DNA of 62,628 nt from Roseateles koreensis (GTDB taxonomy: Bacteria > Pseudomonadota > Gammaproteobacteria > Burkholderiales > Burkholderiaceae_C). The notes under the pieces were generated by a model. It was not told where the DNA came from, searched no databases, and saw nothing but the letters and a program-made list of their open reading frames with translations. Position 1 is the stretch's first letter, and the number at the start of each line of letters is the position of its first letter. Made by a program: the position numbers and the translations under genes. Below, piece after piece: positions 7,348 to 17,125 of the stretch. The stretch lies in contig NZ_JAQQXS010000023.1 of NCBI RefSeq assembly GCF_028595305.1, forward strand, positions 1-62,628, written 5' to 3'.

Positions 7348-10300
7348 ATGTCTCTTCTTGCCAAGCTGAACGCCAGTGCCGCCCGTTGGTGCAGAACACC
7401 CATGCGGCTGGCCCTGCGCGTGGCGCGTTGGGCGCTGGGGCTTACCCTGCTGCTTTGGGCCTTGTTGCTGGCGGCTTGGCTGGTCTTGCATTGGGCAATT
7501 CTGCCGCACATCGATGATTGGCGCGGCACGCTCGAAAGAAGGGCCTCCGAACGGCTGGGTGTTCAATTGCGCATTGGGCAAATCAGTGTCAGTTCAGGGG
7601 GCTGGATTCCCGCCGTCGAGATGCGGCAGGTGGTGTTTCTCGACCCGCAGGGGCGGGAGGCTTTGCGGCTGCCCCGGGTGGCTGCGGCCTTGTCGGCGCG
7701 CTCGCTGCTGGCGATGGAGTTGCGCTTTGAGCAATTGCTGATCGATGCGCCGCAGCTGGTGGTGCGCCGCGATGCGCAGGGCCGCATCTTCCTGGCGGGG
7801 CTGAGCATGGAGTCGGCCAACACGCCGGAAACCGCCGACCTGGCCGGTGCCTGGGCCGACTGGTTGCTGGTGCAGCATGAATTTGTCATTTTGAATGGCC
7901 GGGTCCGCTGGATCGATGAGCGCCGCGCCGCGCCGCCGCTGGAGCTGTCTTCTCTCAATTTGGTGCTGCGCAACAGCCTGCATAGCCATGCCATGCGGCT
8001 GGATGCCACCCCGCCTCCCGAGTGGGGGCAACGCTTCTCCTTGCAGGGGCGATTCACGCAGCCCTTGCTAAAAAGGGCGGGCGAGTTCAAGTCTTGGAGC
8101 GGCCAGCTTTATATGGATTTGCCCCAGGCCGATTTGCGCCACCTGCGCCGCCATGTCAATCTGCCCTTTGAGTTGAGCGACGGCGACGGCGCGTTGCGCG
8201 CCTGGGCCGAGATCAAAAATGGCCGCCCCCAATCGGTGACCGCAGACATCGGCCTGCGCTTGGTCAAACTGCGTCTGGCCGCCAAAGCAGAGATGCTTGA
8301 ACTGGCGCGTGTGGAAGGGCGGTTGCAACTCCAGCAGCAACACGACGAGCTGGCGCTGACCGCCACCCAGCTGGGTTTTGTCAGCGGCGATGGGGTGGAG
8401 TGGCCCCGGTCAGACTGGCGCATCGCCTTGCAACTGCCGGCGCCGGCTCAGGTGCGGGGCGGCGTCGAGCCGGCGGGCAGCAGCCCTTTCAACACCGATC
8501 TCAGCGCGCCCCTGGGTGGCAGTTTGCAGGCGCAGCGGTTGGACTTTGCCCTGATGGCGCAACTGGCGCAGCGCTTGCCTGTGGGGGAAGCCGCGCGCGG
8601 CTGGTTGCGCTCGGTTGCGCCGCAAGGCGTGTTGCGCGATTTGAATGCCAGTTGGCAGGGGCCGCTGGACGCGCCCACCCGTTATCGCGTCAAGGGTGCG
8701 ATCGATGGTTTGAGCCTCGCCGCCGGGCCGGTGGCTGAGGGCGCTGCCCCCGGGGTCGGCCGACCCGGGGTTCAAGGTGCCAGCCTGCAGGTGGACGCCA
8801 GCGAGCGGGGCGGCCGGGCGAGCCTGAACGTGAGCGACGGCGCCTTGATACTGCCCGGCGTGCTGGAGGAGGCCACCGTACCCTTGAGTCGCCTCAGCAC
8901 GAACCTGGACTGGCGCATCAACTCGGTGGCCGGCAAGCCGGATCAATTGGAGGTGCATGTCGGTGACTTGAGACTGGCCACGCCCGACGCGCAGGGCGAA
9001 TTCAATGCTGTCTGGCGCAGTGGTGTGGGCGGCGCCAAGCCGGCGGACGCCCGCTTTCCCGGCAGCCTGGAGCTGAGTGGCTCGGTCGACCGTATGGCGG
9101 CCAATCGGGTGCGCGCCTATCTGCCCTTGTCCGTGGGCGAGGCCACGCGCAGTTATTTGCTGAATGCACTGCGCAGCGGCGAGGCGCGCAACACGCAAAT
9201 ACGCTTGCGAGGGGCTTTGCAAGACTTCCCCTTCGATGGCGGGCGTCCGGGCGTATTTCGCATCAGCACGCAGGCACACGACGTCGAGTTTGCCTACGCG
9301 TCGCCTGAGCCGGTGGACGAGGGGCAGGCGCCCCCAGCCCATAGTTGGCCAGCCCTGCAGCATACGCACGCAGAGTTGATCTTCGAGCGCAACAGCCTGT
9401 TCTTCAAGAACGGCCATGCGCAGGTGCTGGGTTATGAGCTCAGCGGCGTGAATGGCGGCATCAAGGATCTGGCCCACGCACGGGTGCTGGAGCTGGAGGG
9501 AAGTGGCCGTGGGCCGACCGCCGAGCTGCTGCGTTACCTCCACATGAGCTCGCTGGAGGAGTGGACGGGCGGCGCGCTCAGCCAGGCGCAGGCCACCGGC
9601 CCCTCCACGCTCAAGCTAGCGCTCAAGCTGCCCTTGCTGGCGCTGGAGCGCAATCAGATCAAGGGCACCGTGCAGTTGATGGGTAACGAGCTGCGCATCC
9701 GCCCTGAAATCCCGCTCTTGAGCAATACGCGCGGCAAGATCGAATTCGACCAGCAAAGCGTCAAGGTGAGCGGCGGGCAGGCGCGTGCGCTGGGCGGGGA
9801 TTTGAGTCTTGAAGGTGGGTCTTTGTCGGGCGGTGGCCTGGCCTTCACAGTACAAGGGCAAGCCAGCGCTGAAGGTCTGCGGCGCGCTGCAGAATTGGGG
9901 GCTTTGGCCCGCCTGGCGCAGTCCGCCAGCGGACAGGCGACTTACCGCTTGCAATTGGGCGTCAATCAAGGCCGTGCCGACCTCAACCTGAACAGCAATC
10001 TGCAGGGCTTGGCGTTGGATCTGCCCGCGCCTTTGCACAAAGACGCAGACATGGTGCTGCCCCTGCATTTGCAACTCACCAATAACGGCCAAGCTTCACG
10101 TGATGAATTGCGCCTGGAGTTGGGCGGCACGCTGCAGGCCTACTTCCTGCGCGACACCAGCACGGCGCAGCCGCGCGTTCTGCGTGGCGCCATCGGCGTG
10201 CAAGACAAATTGCCGCCCCTGCCCACCAGTGGTGTGCATCTGGCAGCCACCTTTGACGCGCTGAATCTGGATGCCTGGAATGTTGCGGCGCAGAAGCTCT

Positions 10301-11544
10301 CGAGCGGCGGTGCGGGCCTTGGCGCCCCCACAACCACCGCTGGTGCTGATCCCGGCAGCAGCTACCTGCCGCAGCAAATCAATCTGCGTGCGCTGCACCT
10401 GCATCTGGCGGGACGCAGCATGAGCCATGTGGTGGCGAACATCAGCCGCGTGGGCGGCGTGGAGGGGGAGGGCTGGCGCTTCGGCCTGGATGCCGACCAG
10501 CTTAGCGGTTTGATTGAGGTGCGCGGTGGTGCTGCGGGGCAAGCAAGTGCGCCGGGCCGGGTGTTTGCTCGATTGAGCCGCCTCTCGTTGCCCAAGCAAG
10601 AGGTGGACTCGGTCACTCAGTTGCTGGATCAGGGCAGTGGTGACGTGCACGGCGGCAGGCCGGCAGGCAGCGTGCCGGCCTTGGACGTGGTGATCGACGA
10701 CTTCGAGTTGCGTGGGAAGCGTCTGGGGCGTTTGGAGGTGCAGGCGCAAGCCAACGGGCCGCAGCGCGATTGGCGCCTGACCAAGCTGCAGATCAAGTCG
10801 CCCGACGCGGTGCTGAACGCCACCGGGCATTGGCTGGCTGAGCCCGCGTTCTCGCAGCGGCGAACGCAGCTGGACTGGCAACTCGACGTGCTGGATGCCG
10901 GCGCGATGCTCGACCGCATGGGTGAGGGCAAGGTGCTGCGCGGCGGCAAGGGGCAAATGGTGGGGCAATTGGGTTGGCTGGGCTCGCCGCTCTCGCCCGA
11001 CTTTGCCACCATGAACGGGCAGTTGAAGTTGACCTTGGCTTCAGGCCAATTCCTGAACGCGGAGCCGGGTGTTGGGCGCCTGCTTGGGGTGTTGAGCCTG
11101 CAGTCGCTGCCGCGCCGTTTCCTGTTGGATTTCCGCGATGTGTTTTCGGAGGGGTTCACCTTTGACGGCGTGGGCGGCGACGTGACGATTGAGCACGGCG
11201 TGGCCAGCAGTAACAATCTGCGCATGCGCGGCTTGCAGGCCACGGTGGCGGTTGAAGGTCAGGCCGATCTGGCGGCGGAAACCCAGAACCTGCACGTGCT
11301 GGTGGTGCCCGAGGTCAGCATGGGCGGTGCCTCACTGGCCTATGCTGCCATCAACCCGGCCGTGGGTTTGGGGGCTTTTCTGGCCCAATGGGTGTTGAGC
11401 CGCCCCATGGCGGTGGCCGGGACACGGCAATTCCACATCACCGGCAGTTGGGTGGACCCCAAGGTCGAAAAAGTCGAAAAACTTGATGCACCGGACAAGT
11501 CTGCCAGCGCACCAGCATTGCCGGAGAGTTCGGGTAAAAATTAA
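7348..11544 (+). CDS. yhdP: YhdP-family (AsmA-like) giant envelope protein
   Basis: A 1398-residue protein with one N-terminal membrane anchor (hydrophobic run about residues 25-47) and a long periplasmic repeat-rich beta region, ending in an AsmA-C/DUF3971-like section with FLLDFRDVFSEGFTFDGVGG. YhdP proteins are bridge-like lipid transporters between inner and outer membranes in other Proteobacteria; the role here is inferred from family. The start is placed at MSLLAKLN because the upstream in-frame extension (to 7207) has no membrane-protein character. It lies divergent to glnE and upstream of the nitrilase-family gene, an arrangement common in Burkholderiales. Confidence 0.85.
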   Translation: MSLLAKLNASAARWCRTPMRLALRVARWALGLTLLLWALLLAAWLVLHWAILPHIDDWRGTLERRASERLGVQLRIGQISVSSGGWIPAVEMRQVVFLDPQGREALRLPRVAAALSARSLLAMELRFEQLLIDAPQLVVRRDAQGRIFLAGLSMESANTPETADLAGAWADWLLVQHEFVILNGRVRWIDERRAAPPLELSSLNLVLRNSLHSHAMRLDATPPPEWGQRFSLQGRFTQPLLKRAGEFKSWSGQLYMDLPQADLRHLRRHVNLPFELSDGDGALRAWAEIKNGRPQSVTADIGLRLVKLRLAAKAEMLELARVEGRLQLQQQHDELALTATQLGFVSGDGVEWPRSDWRIALQLPAPAQVRGGVEPAGSSPFNTDLSAPLGGSLQAQRLDFALMAQLAQRLPVGEAARGWLRSVAPQGVLRDLNASWQGPLDAPTRYRVKGAIDGLSLAAGPVAEGAAPGVGRPGVQGASLQVDASERGGRASLNVSDGALILPGVLEEATVPLSRLSTNLDWRINSVAGKPDQLEVHVGDLRLATPDAQGEFNAVWRSGVGGAKPADARFPGSLELSGSVDRMAANRVRAYLPLSVGEATRSYLLNALRSGEARNTQIRLRGALQDFPFDGGRPGVFRISTQAHDVEFAYASPEPVDEGQAPPAHSWPALQHTHAELIFERNSLFFKNGHAQVLGYELSGVNGGIKDLAHARVLELEGSGRGPTAELLRYLHMSSLEEWTGGALSQAQATGPSTLKLALKLPLLALERNQIKGTVQLMGNELRIRPEIPLLSNTRGKIEFDQQSVKVSGGQARALGGDLSLEGGSLSGGGLAFTVQGQASAEGLRRAAELGALARLAQSASGQATYRLQLGVNQGRADLNLNSNLQGLALDLPAPLHKDADMVLPLHLQLTNNGQASRDELRLELGGTLQAYFLRDTSTAQPRVLRGAIGVQDKLPPLPTSGVHLAATFDALNLDAWNVAAQKLSSGGAGLGAPTTTAGADPGSSYLPQQINLRALHLHLAGRSMSHVVANISRVGGVEGEGWRFGLDADQLSGLIEVRGGAAGQASAPGRVFARLSRLSLPKQEVDSVTQLLDQGSGDVHGGRPAGSVPALDVVIDDFELRGKRLGRLEVQAQANGPQRDWRLTKLQIKSPDAVLNATGHWLAEPAFSQRRTQLDWQLDVLDAGAMLDRMGEGKVLRGGKGQMVGQLGWLGSPLSPDFATMNGQLKLTLASGQFLNAEPGVGRLLGVLSLQSLPRRFLLDFRDVFSEGFTFDGVGGDVTIEHGVASSNNLRMRGLQATVAVEGQADLAAETQNLHVLVVPEVSMGGASLAYAAINPAVGLGAFLAQWVLSRPMAVAGTRQFHITGSWVDPKVEKVEKLDAPDKSASAPALPESSGKN

Positions 11545-11606
11545 ATATCGGGGCGGTTGTGGCCGATTGCGGCGGCAGCTGTTCAAGCTTCAAAGTAGGG
11601 GACCTT

Positions 11607-12455
11607 ATGAAAGTTGCAGCCATCCAGATGGTGTCCACGCCAGACCCGGTCCATAACGCTGAGCGCGCACGGTACTGGCTCCATGAGGCCGCGGCGCAAG
11701 GCGTTCAATTGGCAGCCTTGCCGGAGTACTTCTGCTTGATGGGGCAGCAAGACAGCGACAAACTCGCGATTGCCGAAACGGCCGCCGACACCACCGCCCC
11801 CCTGCAGCGCATGTTGAGCGAGACGGCGGCGGCACTGGGCCTGTGGCTCATTGGCGGCACTCTGCCGCTGCGCGCTGCCACGCCGGAGCGCGTGCGCAAT
11901 GCGACCTGCGTGTACGCGCCGGATGGCCACCTGGCTGCGCGCTACGACAAGATCCATTTGTTCCGTTTTGACAATGGCCGCGAAAGCTATGACGAAGCAC
12001 GGGTGCTGGAGGCGGGGGAGCAGCCCTGCACTTTTGTGGCGCCGATCTCCGCCACGGCAGAGCATGCGGCGTTTGATTTGAAAGTGGGTTTGAGCGTGTG
12101 CTACGACCTGCGCTTCCCGGAGTTGTACCGCGCCATGAGCTTCTCCGGCGACCAAGTGCCCTGTGATTTGTTCGCGGTACCTGCCGCCTTCACCTACACC
12201 ACAGGGCAGGCGCACTGGGAGTTGCTATTGCGCGCACGAGCGATCGAAAACCAAGCCTTTGTCATCGCACCGGCGCAGGGCGGCCTGCATCAGAATGGCC
12301 GCAGAACCTGGGGGCACAGCATGATTGTCGACCCCTGGGGCGATGTGCTGGCCTGCCTGCCCGAGGGCGAGGGGCTGGCGGTGGCAACCCTGGACATGGC
12401 GCGCTTGCGCGCCGTGCGTCAGCAGTTGCCGGCACTCCAGCACCGCCGCCTGTGA
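11607..12455 (+). CDS. Nitrilase-family carbon-nitrogen hydrolase (Nit1/NitFhit type)
   Basis: A 282-residue hydrolase with the Glu-Lys-Cys triad of the nitrilase superfamily: LPEYF (Glu), YDKIHLF (Lys) and SVCYDLRFPELYR (Cys). The close fit to the Nit1 branch suggests amidase action on deaminated glutathione, a metabolite-repair reaction, though other omega-amidase substrates are possible. ATG 11607 is chosen for its upstream AGGGGA and the canonical MKVAAIQM opening. It follows the YhdP-like gene after 62 bases and is likely co-transcribed. Confidence 0.87.
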   Translation: MKVAAIQMVSTPDPVHNAERARYWLHEAAAQGVQLAALPEYFCLMGQQDSDKLAIAETAADTTAPLQRMLSETAAALGLWLIGGTLPLRAATPERVRNATCVYAPDGHLAARYDKIHLFRFDNGRESYDEARVLEAGEQPCTFVAPISATAEHAAFDLKVGLSVCYDLRFPELYRAMSFSGDQVPCDLFAVPAAFTYTTGQAHWELLLRARAIENQAFVIAPAQGGLHQNGRRTWGHSMIVDPWGDVLACLPEGEGLAVATLDMARLRAVRQQLPALQHRRL

Positions 12456-12492
12456 TCGAGGGCCACGCCCCCCGAACCGAAGGATTGTGGAC

Positions 12493-13059
12493 ATGAAAAT
12501 TGTTGCTAATGCCGCCCCTCTGCTGACCGCTGCCGCGCTGCTGGCCTTGGTGGGCTGCGGCACGCCGGCCGATTCACCCGGCATGCGCTTGAGTGCGGTC
12601 GAGTCGCTGCAGATGCGCGCCTGGGTGCCCGAGGCCTTGAAGTACCAGATGGTGTTGGAGTCTGTCACCGGCGGGCAACCGACCGGGCGGTTCTGGGGCG
12701 CAAAAATCAGCAATGCCTCGCTGCAGGAGGCTCTCTCGGAGTCCCTGCATTCGCTGGGCCTGCTGTCCAACACACCGGGGGTTGGGCGTTATTTGTTGAG
12801 CGTCAATCTGGTGGCGCTGGACCAACCACTGTTCGCCCTCAATATGAAGGTGTCTGTGGTGATGGACTACACGTTGATCGACAAGAACGCTGGCGACAAA
12901 GTGGTGTACCAGCGCCGCTTGCGGAGTTTGCACACGGTGCAATTCTTGGACAGCATGGTCGACCCCAATGAGCGCACCCGCCAGGCCAGCGAAGAAGCCG
13001 TGCACCAAAACGTGACAACGATGGTGCGCGAGTTGATGGAAATGAACTGGCCCGCTTGA
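12493..13059 (+). CDS. Predicted lipoprotein of unknown function
   Basis: A 188-residue protein with a lipoprotein signal peptide: basic MK, hydrophobic stretch, then LALVGC as lipobox. The residue after the cysteine is glycine, compatible with outer-membrane sorting. The mature part has alternating beta-type patterns (LMNM... MDYTLIDK) reminiscent of YajG/LPS-assembly-type small lipoproteins, but I cannot name a family. Its stop codon ends exactly one base before the stop of the convergent UbiH-type gene, leaving no room for a terminator between them. Confidence 0.75.
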   Translation: MKIVANAAPLLTAAALLALVGCGTPADSPGMRLSAVESLQMRAWVPEALKYQMVLESVTGGQPTGRFWGAKISNASLQEALSESLHSLGLLSNTPGVGRYLLSVNLVALDQPLFALNMKVSVVMDYTLIDKNAGDKVVYQRRLRSLHTVQFLDSMVDPNERTRQASEEAVHQNVTTMVRELMEMNWPA

Positions 13060-14352
13060 TCAGCGGCGCCCGAACATCATCCCCTGGGCCAAGGCCCGCT
13101 TGAGGGGCGGCAAGGCCTGCAAGGCGGCCAAGGCCAGGCCGCGTGCAGCCGGCAAGCCGGGCCAGCGCCAGGCGAAGCTGCGCGCCAGAAAATCGGTGGC
13201 GGCAATCATGCTCCAGCGGTCGGGTGCGCGGCTCCATTCCACTTGCTTCAATGCCTTCTGAATCAGGTCGGCTTTGGCGGTTTGCCCAGCGCCCTCAGCG
13301 GCGGCCTGGACTGTGCGGCGCAGCGCCTCTACCAGTGCAAAGGCGTCGCGCAGGCCGAGGTTGAGGCCTTGGCCGGCCACTGGATGCAAGGTTTGCGCAG
13401 CGTTGCCGATGCGCACGGTGCAGGCCTCCACAAGGGTGCGCTCAGCGTTCAAGCCCAGTGCAAAGCATTTCAGCGGGCTGATGCCTTGCAGCGGGCCCAC
13501 GGTGGCGGGCAAGAGGCTTTGCAGCACGGCCAGGCGCTGCGCATCGCTCAAGTTGGCGATGTCGTCTTCGGCCTGTGGCACACACCAGACCAAGGCGGCC
13601 CGGCGCTGCGCGGGCTGACCTTGAATCTGCACGGGGCGCAGCGGCAACAGGGCCAGCGGGCCATTGCGGGTGAAGCGCTCGTAGGCCGTGCTGGCGGGGC
13701 TGTCGGCGCTCAGGCTTACGGTGCCGACCCAGGCGTTTTGGGCGTAGTCATGCGCAATCGCTTTGCGGGCCTGGTCTGCAAATACGCCGCCTTCCGCAAT
13801 GACCGCCAGGTCAAACACCTCGGCAATTTCGGCATCCACTTCGACGCGCGTGCCTTGGTCGACCGGCTTCACGGCCTTCACCGGCGTGCCAAAGCGATGG
13901 CTCAGGCGCGCCGGTTCTTGCGCCACACGGGCCTGCCACGCCGCTTGCAAAGGGGCCACCAACTGCCCGTAGCTGAGCACCGCGCCCAGTTGGCTCACGC
14001 CTTGCTCGGCCGCGCTGATATGAACCTGCGGCTCCATGCCGGGGCCGAAAACGGGGTGGCTCAAGGTGGGCGGCGCCTGGCTGACATGCACTTGCAAGAT
14101 GGCCTGGGCCTGCGCGTCGTCCCACACCCGCAGGCGGCGCAGCAATTGCACGCTGCCCAAGGACAAAGCCAAGGTGCGCGGGTCGCCCGAGACATCGTGC
14201 GACAAGGGGCGGGCGTCGAACAAGCTGATGTGCGCCTTGGGCAGCCATTGCGCGGCCAGCAAAGCGAGTGTGAGCCCAGCCGGGCCGGCCCCGACGATGG
14301 CCAGATAGAGGTCGTCTGCGGTGGTGGCGCTGGAGTCGTGCAAGGAGAACAT
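13060..14352 (-). CDS. UbiH/COQ6-family FAD-dependent hydroxylase
   Basis: A 430-residue flavoprotein monooxygenase. The N-terminal dinucleotide motif is GAGPAGLTLALLA, and the second FAD motif is in RIGNAAQTLHPVAGQGLNLG, characteristic of the UbiH/UbiF/VisC group that hydroxylates ubiquinone precursors. Which ring position it attacks cannot be told from the sequence. The C-terminus ends in a basic segment GMMFGRR. It runs convergent to the lipoprotein gene with abutting stop codons and is divergent from an aldo/keto reductase. Confidence 0.85.
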   Translation of the reverse strand: MFSLHDSSATTADDLYLAIVGAGPAGLTLALLAAQWLPKAHISLFDARPLSHDVSGDPRTLALSLGSVQLLRRLRVWDDAQAQAILQVHVSQAPPTLSHPVFGPGMEPQVHISAAEQGVSQLGAVLSYGQLVAPLQAAWQARVAQEPARLSHRFGTPVKAVKPVDQGTRVEVDAEIAEVFDLAVIAEGGVFADQARKAIAHDYAQNAWVGTVSLSADSPASTAYERFTRNGPLALLPLRPVQIQGQPAQRRAALVWCVPQAEDDIANLSDAQRLAVLQSLLPATVGPLQGISPLKCFALGLNAERTLVEACTVRIGNAAQTLHPVAGQGLNLGLRDAFALVEALRRTVQAAAEGAGQTAKADLIQKALKQVEWSRAPDRWSMIAATDFLARSFAWRWPGLPAARGLALAALQALPPLKRALAQGMMFGRR

Positions 14353-14500
14353 GGCGGTCGGTGTGCGGCGAGGCAGCGGTGCGGGTTACAGATGAACGGG
14401 TGGCAGCAGGATTTTCGCGCATCGATTACGCTTGCCCACTTTATTTGTGGCCGAGCTTTTATCCGGGCTCGGCTATCCACCTTGCTGAAGGACTACTTCC

Positions 14501-15484
14501 ATGCAATACCGTCGTTTGGGTCGCAGCGGCCTGCAAGTCTCTGAACTGTCGTTGGGCTCCTGGATCACGTATCACAACCAGGTCGGTACGTCGGCGGCCA
14601 TTGAAATGCTGGCTCAGGCGGGCGACGCTGGCGTCAACTTTTTCGACAACGCCGAGGGCTATGCAGCCGGACAAAGTGAAGTGGTGATGGGCGAGGCCTT
14701 CAAGGCGCTGAAGTGGCCGCGCCTGAATTACGTGGTCTCGACCAAGTTTTACTGGGGCCTGTCGCGAGAGGGCAATACCGTCAATCGCAAAGACACGTTG
14801 AACCGTAAATACCTGATGCAGGCCATCGATGGCTCGCTCCAGCGCATGCAGCTGGATTTCATCGATTTGGTTTACTGCCACCGTCCCGATCCGTTCACGC
14901 CCATCGAAGAAACGGTGCGTGCCATGAGTGACATGATCACGCAGGGCAAAGCGCTGTATTGGGGTACCAGCGAGTGGTCGGCCGCTGAAATCCGTGCGGC
15001 CTGGGACATTGCTGAGCGCCATCATTTGCACAAGCCGGTGATGGAGCAGCCGCAGTACAACTTGTTCCACCGCCAGCGGGTCGAGCAAGAATATGCGCGC
15101 CTTTATGAAGACATCGGCCTGGGCTTGACCACTTGGAGCCCTTTGGCCTCGGGCCTTTTGACCGGCAAGTACAAGAATGGCAGCGCCCCCGCGGGCAGCC
15201 GTGGTGCCATGGAGAGCCTGGCCTTTCTGCGCGACGGTTTGCTGGATCCGGCGCGCAACGCGGCGGTTGCGCAGTTGGAAGGTATTGCCGCTGAGTTGGG
15301 CGGTAATGTGGCCCAACTGGCCATCGCCTGGGTCAACAAGAATCCTCACGTGTCCACGGTGATCCTGGGTGCCAGCAAGGCGGCGCAGTTGGCCGACAAC
15401 CTCGGCGCACTGGCCCTGACCCCCAAGCTCACGCCCGAGGTGCTGGCTCGCATCGACGCCATGACCCAAGGACTGGTTCGTTGA
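14501..15484 (+). CDS. Aldo/keto reductase, Kv-beta-like group
   Basis: A 327-residue TIM-barrel NADPH reductase. The catalytic tetrad is visible as D and Y in [12 protein letters not shown] in VSTKFYWG and H in VYCHRP. NADPH-binding residues lie in [15 protein letters not shown] near the C-terminus. The pattern [10 protein letters not shown] and [13 protein letters not shown] resembles the potassium-channel beta-subunit/YghZ group, which reduces small aldehydes. A GAAGG-type site (GAAGGAC) precedes ATG 14501. Its substrate is not indicated by neighbours. Confidence 0.87.
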   Translation: MQYRRLGRSGLQVSELSLGSWITYHNQVGTSAAIEMLAQAGDAGVNFFDNAEGYAAGQSEVVMGEAFKALKWPRLNYVVSTKFYWGLSREGNTVNRKDTLNRKYLMQAIDGSLQRMQLDFIDLVYCHRPDPFTPIEETVRAMSDMITQGKALYWGTSEWSAAEIRAAWDIAERHHLHKPVMEQPQYNLFHRQRVEQEYARLYEDIGLGLTTWSPLASGLLTGKYKNGSAPAGSRGAMESLAFLRDGLLDPARNAAVAQLEGIAAELGGNVAQLAIAWVNKNPHVSTVILGASKAAQLADNLGALALTPKLTPEVLARIDAMTQGLVR

Positions 15485-15499
15485 TTTGACGGCTTCGGC

Positions 15500-16210
15500 T
15501 CAAGCGGCCGGGCCCTGCAGCGCCGCCCAGCGTTCGGGCGTGCCCACATCCACCCAGGTGCCCAGGTACAGCTCGGCACCCAGGGCTTGGCGGGCGATGC
15601 TTTGCTCGAGGCTGGGGCGCAGGGCGGCTTTGCGCCCAGGCTCCAGCGACTCGAACATGCGGCGCTTGAACAAGCCTACGCTGGCCCAGGTGTAGCGCGG
15701 CTGCGCGCTGGTGCAGGCCAGGCCTTGCGGTGTGATGCCGAAGTCGCCCTGGGGGTGATGCGGGCTGTTCGGGGCCAGCCACAGCTGGGCGTCCAGCGGG
15801 CCTTGCGCAAAGGCCTTGGCGCGCGCCGGGTCGAAGCGAAAATCGGGCAGGTATACATCCCCCGACACCACCCAGAAGGCTTCGTCGCCATCGGCACATA
15901 ACGTTTCCAGCGCACGGCGTATGCCGCCCGCTGTTTCCAGCGCGCCGCCCGGCTCGGCGCTTTCGTCGCTGTAGTGCAGGCGCAGGCCGGGCGTTTGGGT
16001 GAAGCGGCTGCCGTCGCCCAACTGCTGGACAAACTGCGGCGCCAGCCAGGCGGTGTTGATGACGATGTCGCGCACGCCGCCGGCAGCCAGCGCCTCGATA
16101 TGCCATTCGATCAAAGGGCGGCCCCGCACGGGCAGCAGCGGTTTGGGGCAGTGGTCGGTGAGCGGCCGCATGCGCTCGCCGCGCCCGGCCGCGAGAATGA
16201 TGGCTCGCAT
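15500..16210 (-). CDS. murU: N-acetylmuramate-1-phosphate uridylyltransferase-like nucleotidyltransferase
   Basis: A 236-residue sugar-phosphate nucleotidyltransferase. The N-terminal signature LAAGRGERMRPLTDHCPKPL binds the nucleotide and metal, and PLIEWHIEAL follows as in MurU. MurU makes UDP-MurNAc from MurNAc-1-phosphate in the cell-wall recycling route that bypasses de novo synthesis and fosfomycin inhibition. In Pseudomonas putida its partner kinase AmgK is encoded next door; here no such kinase gene is adjacent. Mannose-1-phosphate guanylyltransferase-like activity is an alternative. Confidence 0.8.
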   Translation of the reverse strand: MRAIILAAGRGERMRPLTDHCPKPLLPVRGRPLIEWHIEALAAGGVRDIVINTAWLAPQFVQQLGDGSRFTQTPGLRLHYSDESAEPGGALETAGGIRRALETLCADGDEAFWVVSGDVYLPDFRFDPARAKAFAQGPLDAQLWLAPNSPHHPQGDFGITPQGLACTSAQPRYTWASVGLFKRRMFESLEPGRKAALRPSLEQSIARQALGAELYLGTWVDVGTPERWAALQGPAA

Positions 16211-16278
16211 GGCTGTCAGTGTAGGCGGGCCGGCGAATTGGCAGGGTAGGTGGCCGGCAGGCTTGTCGCGCTCGGCGC

Positions 16279-16887
16279 TCAGCTCAGGCTCGGCCCCAGT
16301 CCGAGCGGGCTCGGTAGCGCGGCCAGAATTTTTTGCACCAGCGCGGCATAGTCTTCATGCGGCGCGTGGCCGGAGAGCGGGTCTTGATTGGCGGCGAAGG
16401 CCTCGTCCATTTCGGCCCAGTCGGCGGGCGACAGCATTTGCAGCGCCAGGGGCAGGATTTCGCGCTCCTCGGTTTCCATGTGCTGCAGATAGCATTTCAC
16501 ATAGTGCCGGGCTTGCGTCTCGAATGCATCACGGCGGGCCTCGCCCATCATCTCAAATGCCAGCAGCGCATGCTCCAACTCGCGCACGGCGTGCTCACCG
16601 CGGCGGTGGTCTTCGTCCAGGCGGTCCAGCACGCCGCGGATTTCAGGCGCCCGCGCCCGTAGTTTGGGGAACAACAGCAGGCTCTCCTTGGGGTGGTGGA
16701 GCCGCTCGGGAAATTCGTCCACATAGAACAGCATGGCACGCAGCGCCGCAAAGTCTGGCAGAGTTTGATGGCGCCGTTGTTCCGCCAATAACAGCGGAAT
16801 TGAGCGCAGCATGGCCGCCAAGGCGCTGTGTTCGTCTCGAATGATTTTGAGGGCCAGCGGCGTGGCTTGGGCGGATTCAATGCGCAT
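16279..16887 (-). CDS. Hemerythrin-like cation-binding protein
   Basis: A 202-residue, all-helical protein with histidines and carboxylates spaced as in hemerythrin HHE domains: RDEHSALAAML, LHHPKESLLLFPKL, RGEHAVREL and YLQHMETEEREILPLA. These would hold a di-iron centre. Such proteins sense or buffer oxygen, nitric oxide or iron in the cytosol; the specific role is unknown. ATG 16887 is chosen for its CGGGAGA site; the longer frame to 17013 runs into the tkt control region. It is transcribed away from tkt. Confidence 0.82.
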   Translation of the reverse strand: MRIESAQATPLALKIIRDEHSALAAMLRSIPLLLAEQRRHQTLPDFAALRAMLFYVDEFPERLHHPKESLLLFPKLRARAPEIRGVLDRLDEDHRRGEHAVRELEHALLAFEMMGEARRDAFETQARHYVKCYLQHMETEEREILPLALQMLSPADWAEMDEAFAANQDPLSGHAPHEDYAALVQKILAALPSPLGLGPSLS

Positions 16888-17019
16888 TTTTTGTCTCCCG
16901 GGCGAGGCTAGAGATTGCCAGATTGCTGGCGCGGTGCCTTGTTCCAAATCAAGTCTGCATGCCTGGGGATGAGGCTTGAAAAACAGGCCGCTACGTACCA
17001 CCCCACAGGTCAAGCAGCG

Positions 17020-17063
17020 GGCCGATTGAAAGGTCGATTAGCAGGCCGATTAACAGACCAATT
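17020..17063 (+). repeat. Four 12-bp-spaced direct repeats upstream of tkt
   Basis: GGCCGATT (17020), GGTCGATT (17032), GGCCGATT (17044) and GACCAATT (17056) recur with an exact 12-base period, separated by four-base spacers rich in A. The last copy overlaps a candidate -35 box. They could be a row of half-sites for a transcription factor or a small tandem duplication. Confidence 0.6.
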
Positions 17064-17090
17064 GGGTATCGCTCCGCAGCCAAGTAAAAT
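17062..17090 (+). promoter_or_regulatory. Candidate sigma-70 promoter of tkt
   Basis: TTGGGT at 17062-17067 and TAAAAT at 17085-17090 are separated by exactly 17 bases and lie 35 bases ahead of the tkt start. The direct repeats at 17020-17063 run into the -35 box, so a protein bound there could control this promoter. Confidence 0.5.
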
Positions 17091-17125
17091 CATGGGTTAC
17101 TTCTTCACTCAACCTCGTGACGCTC

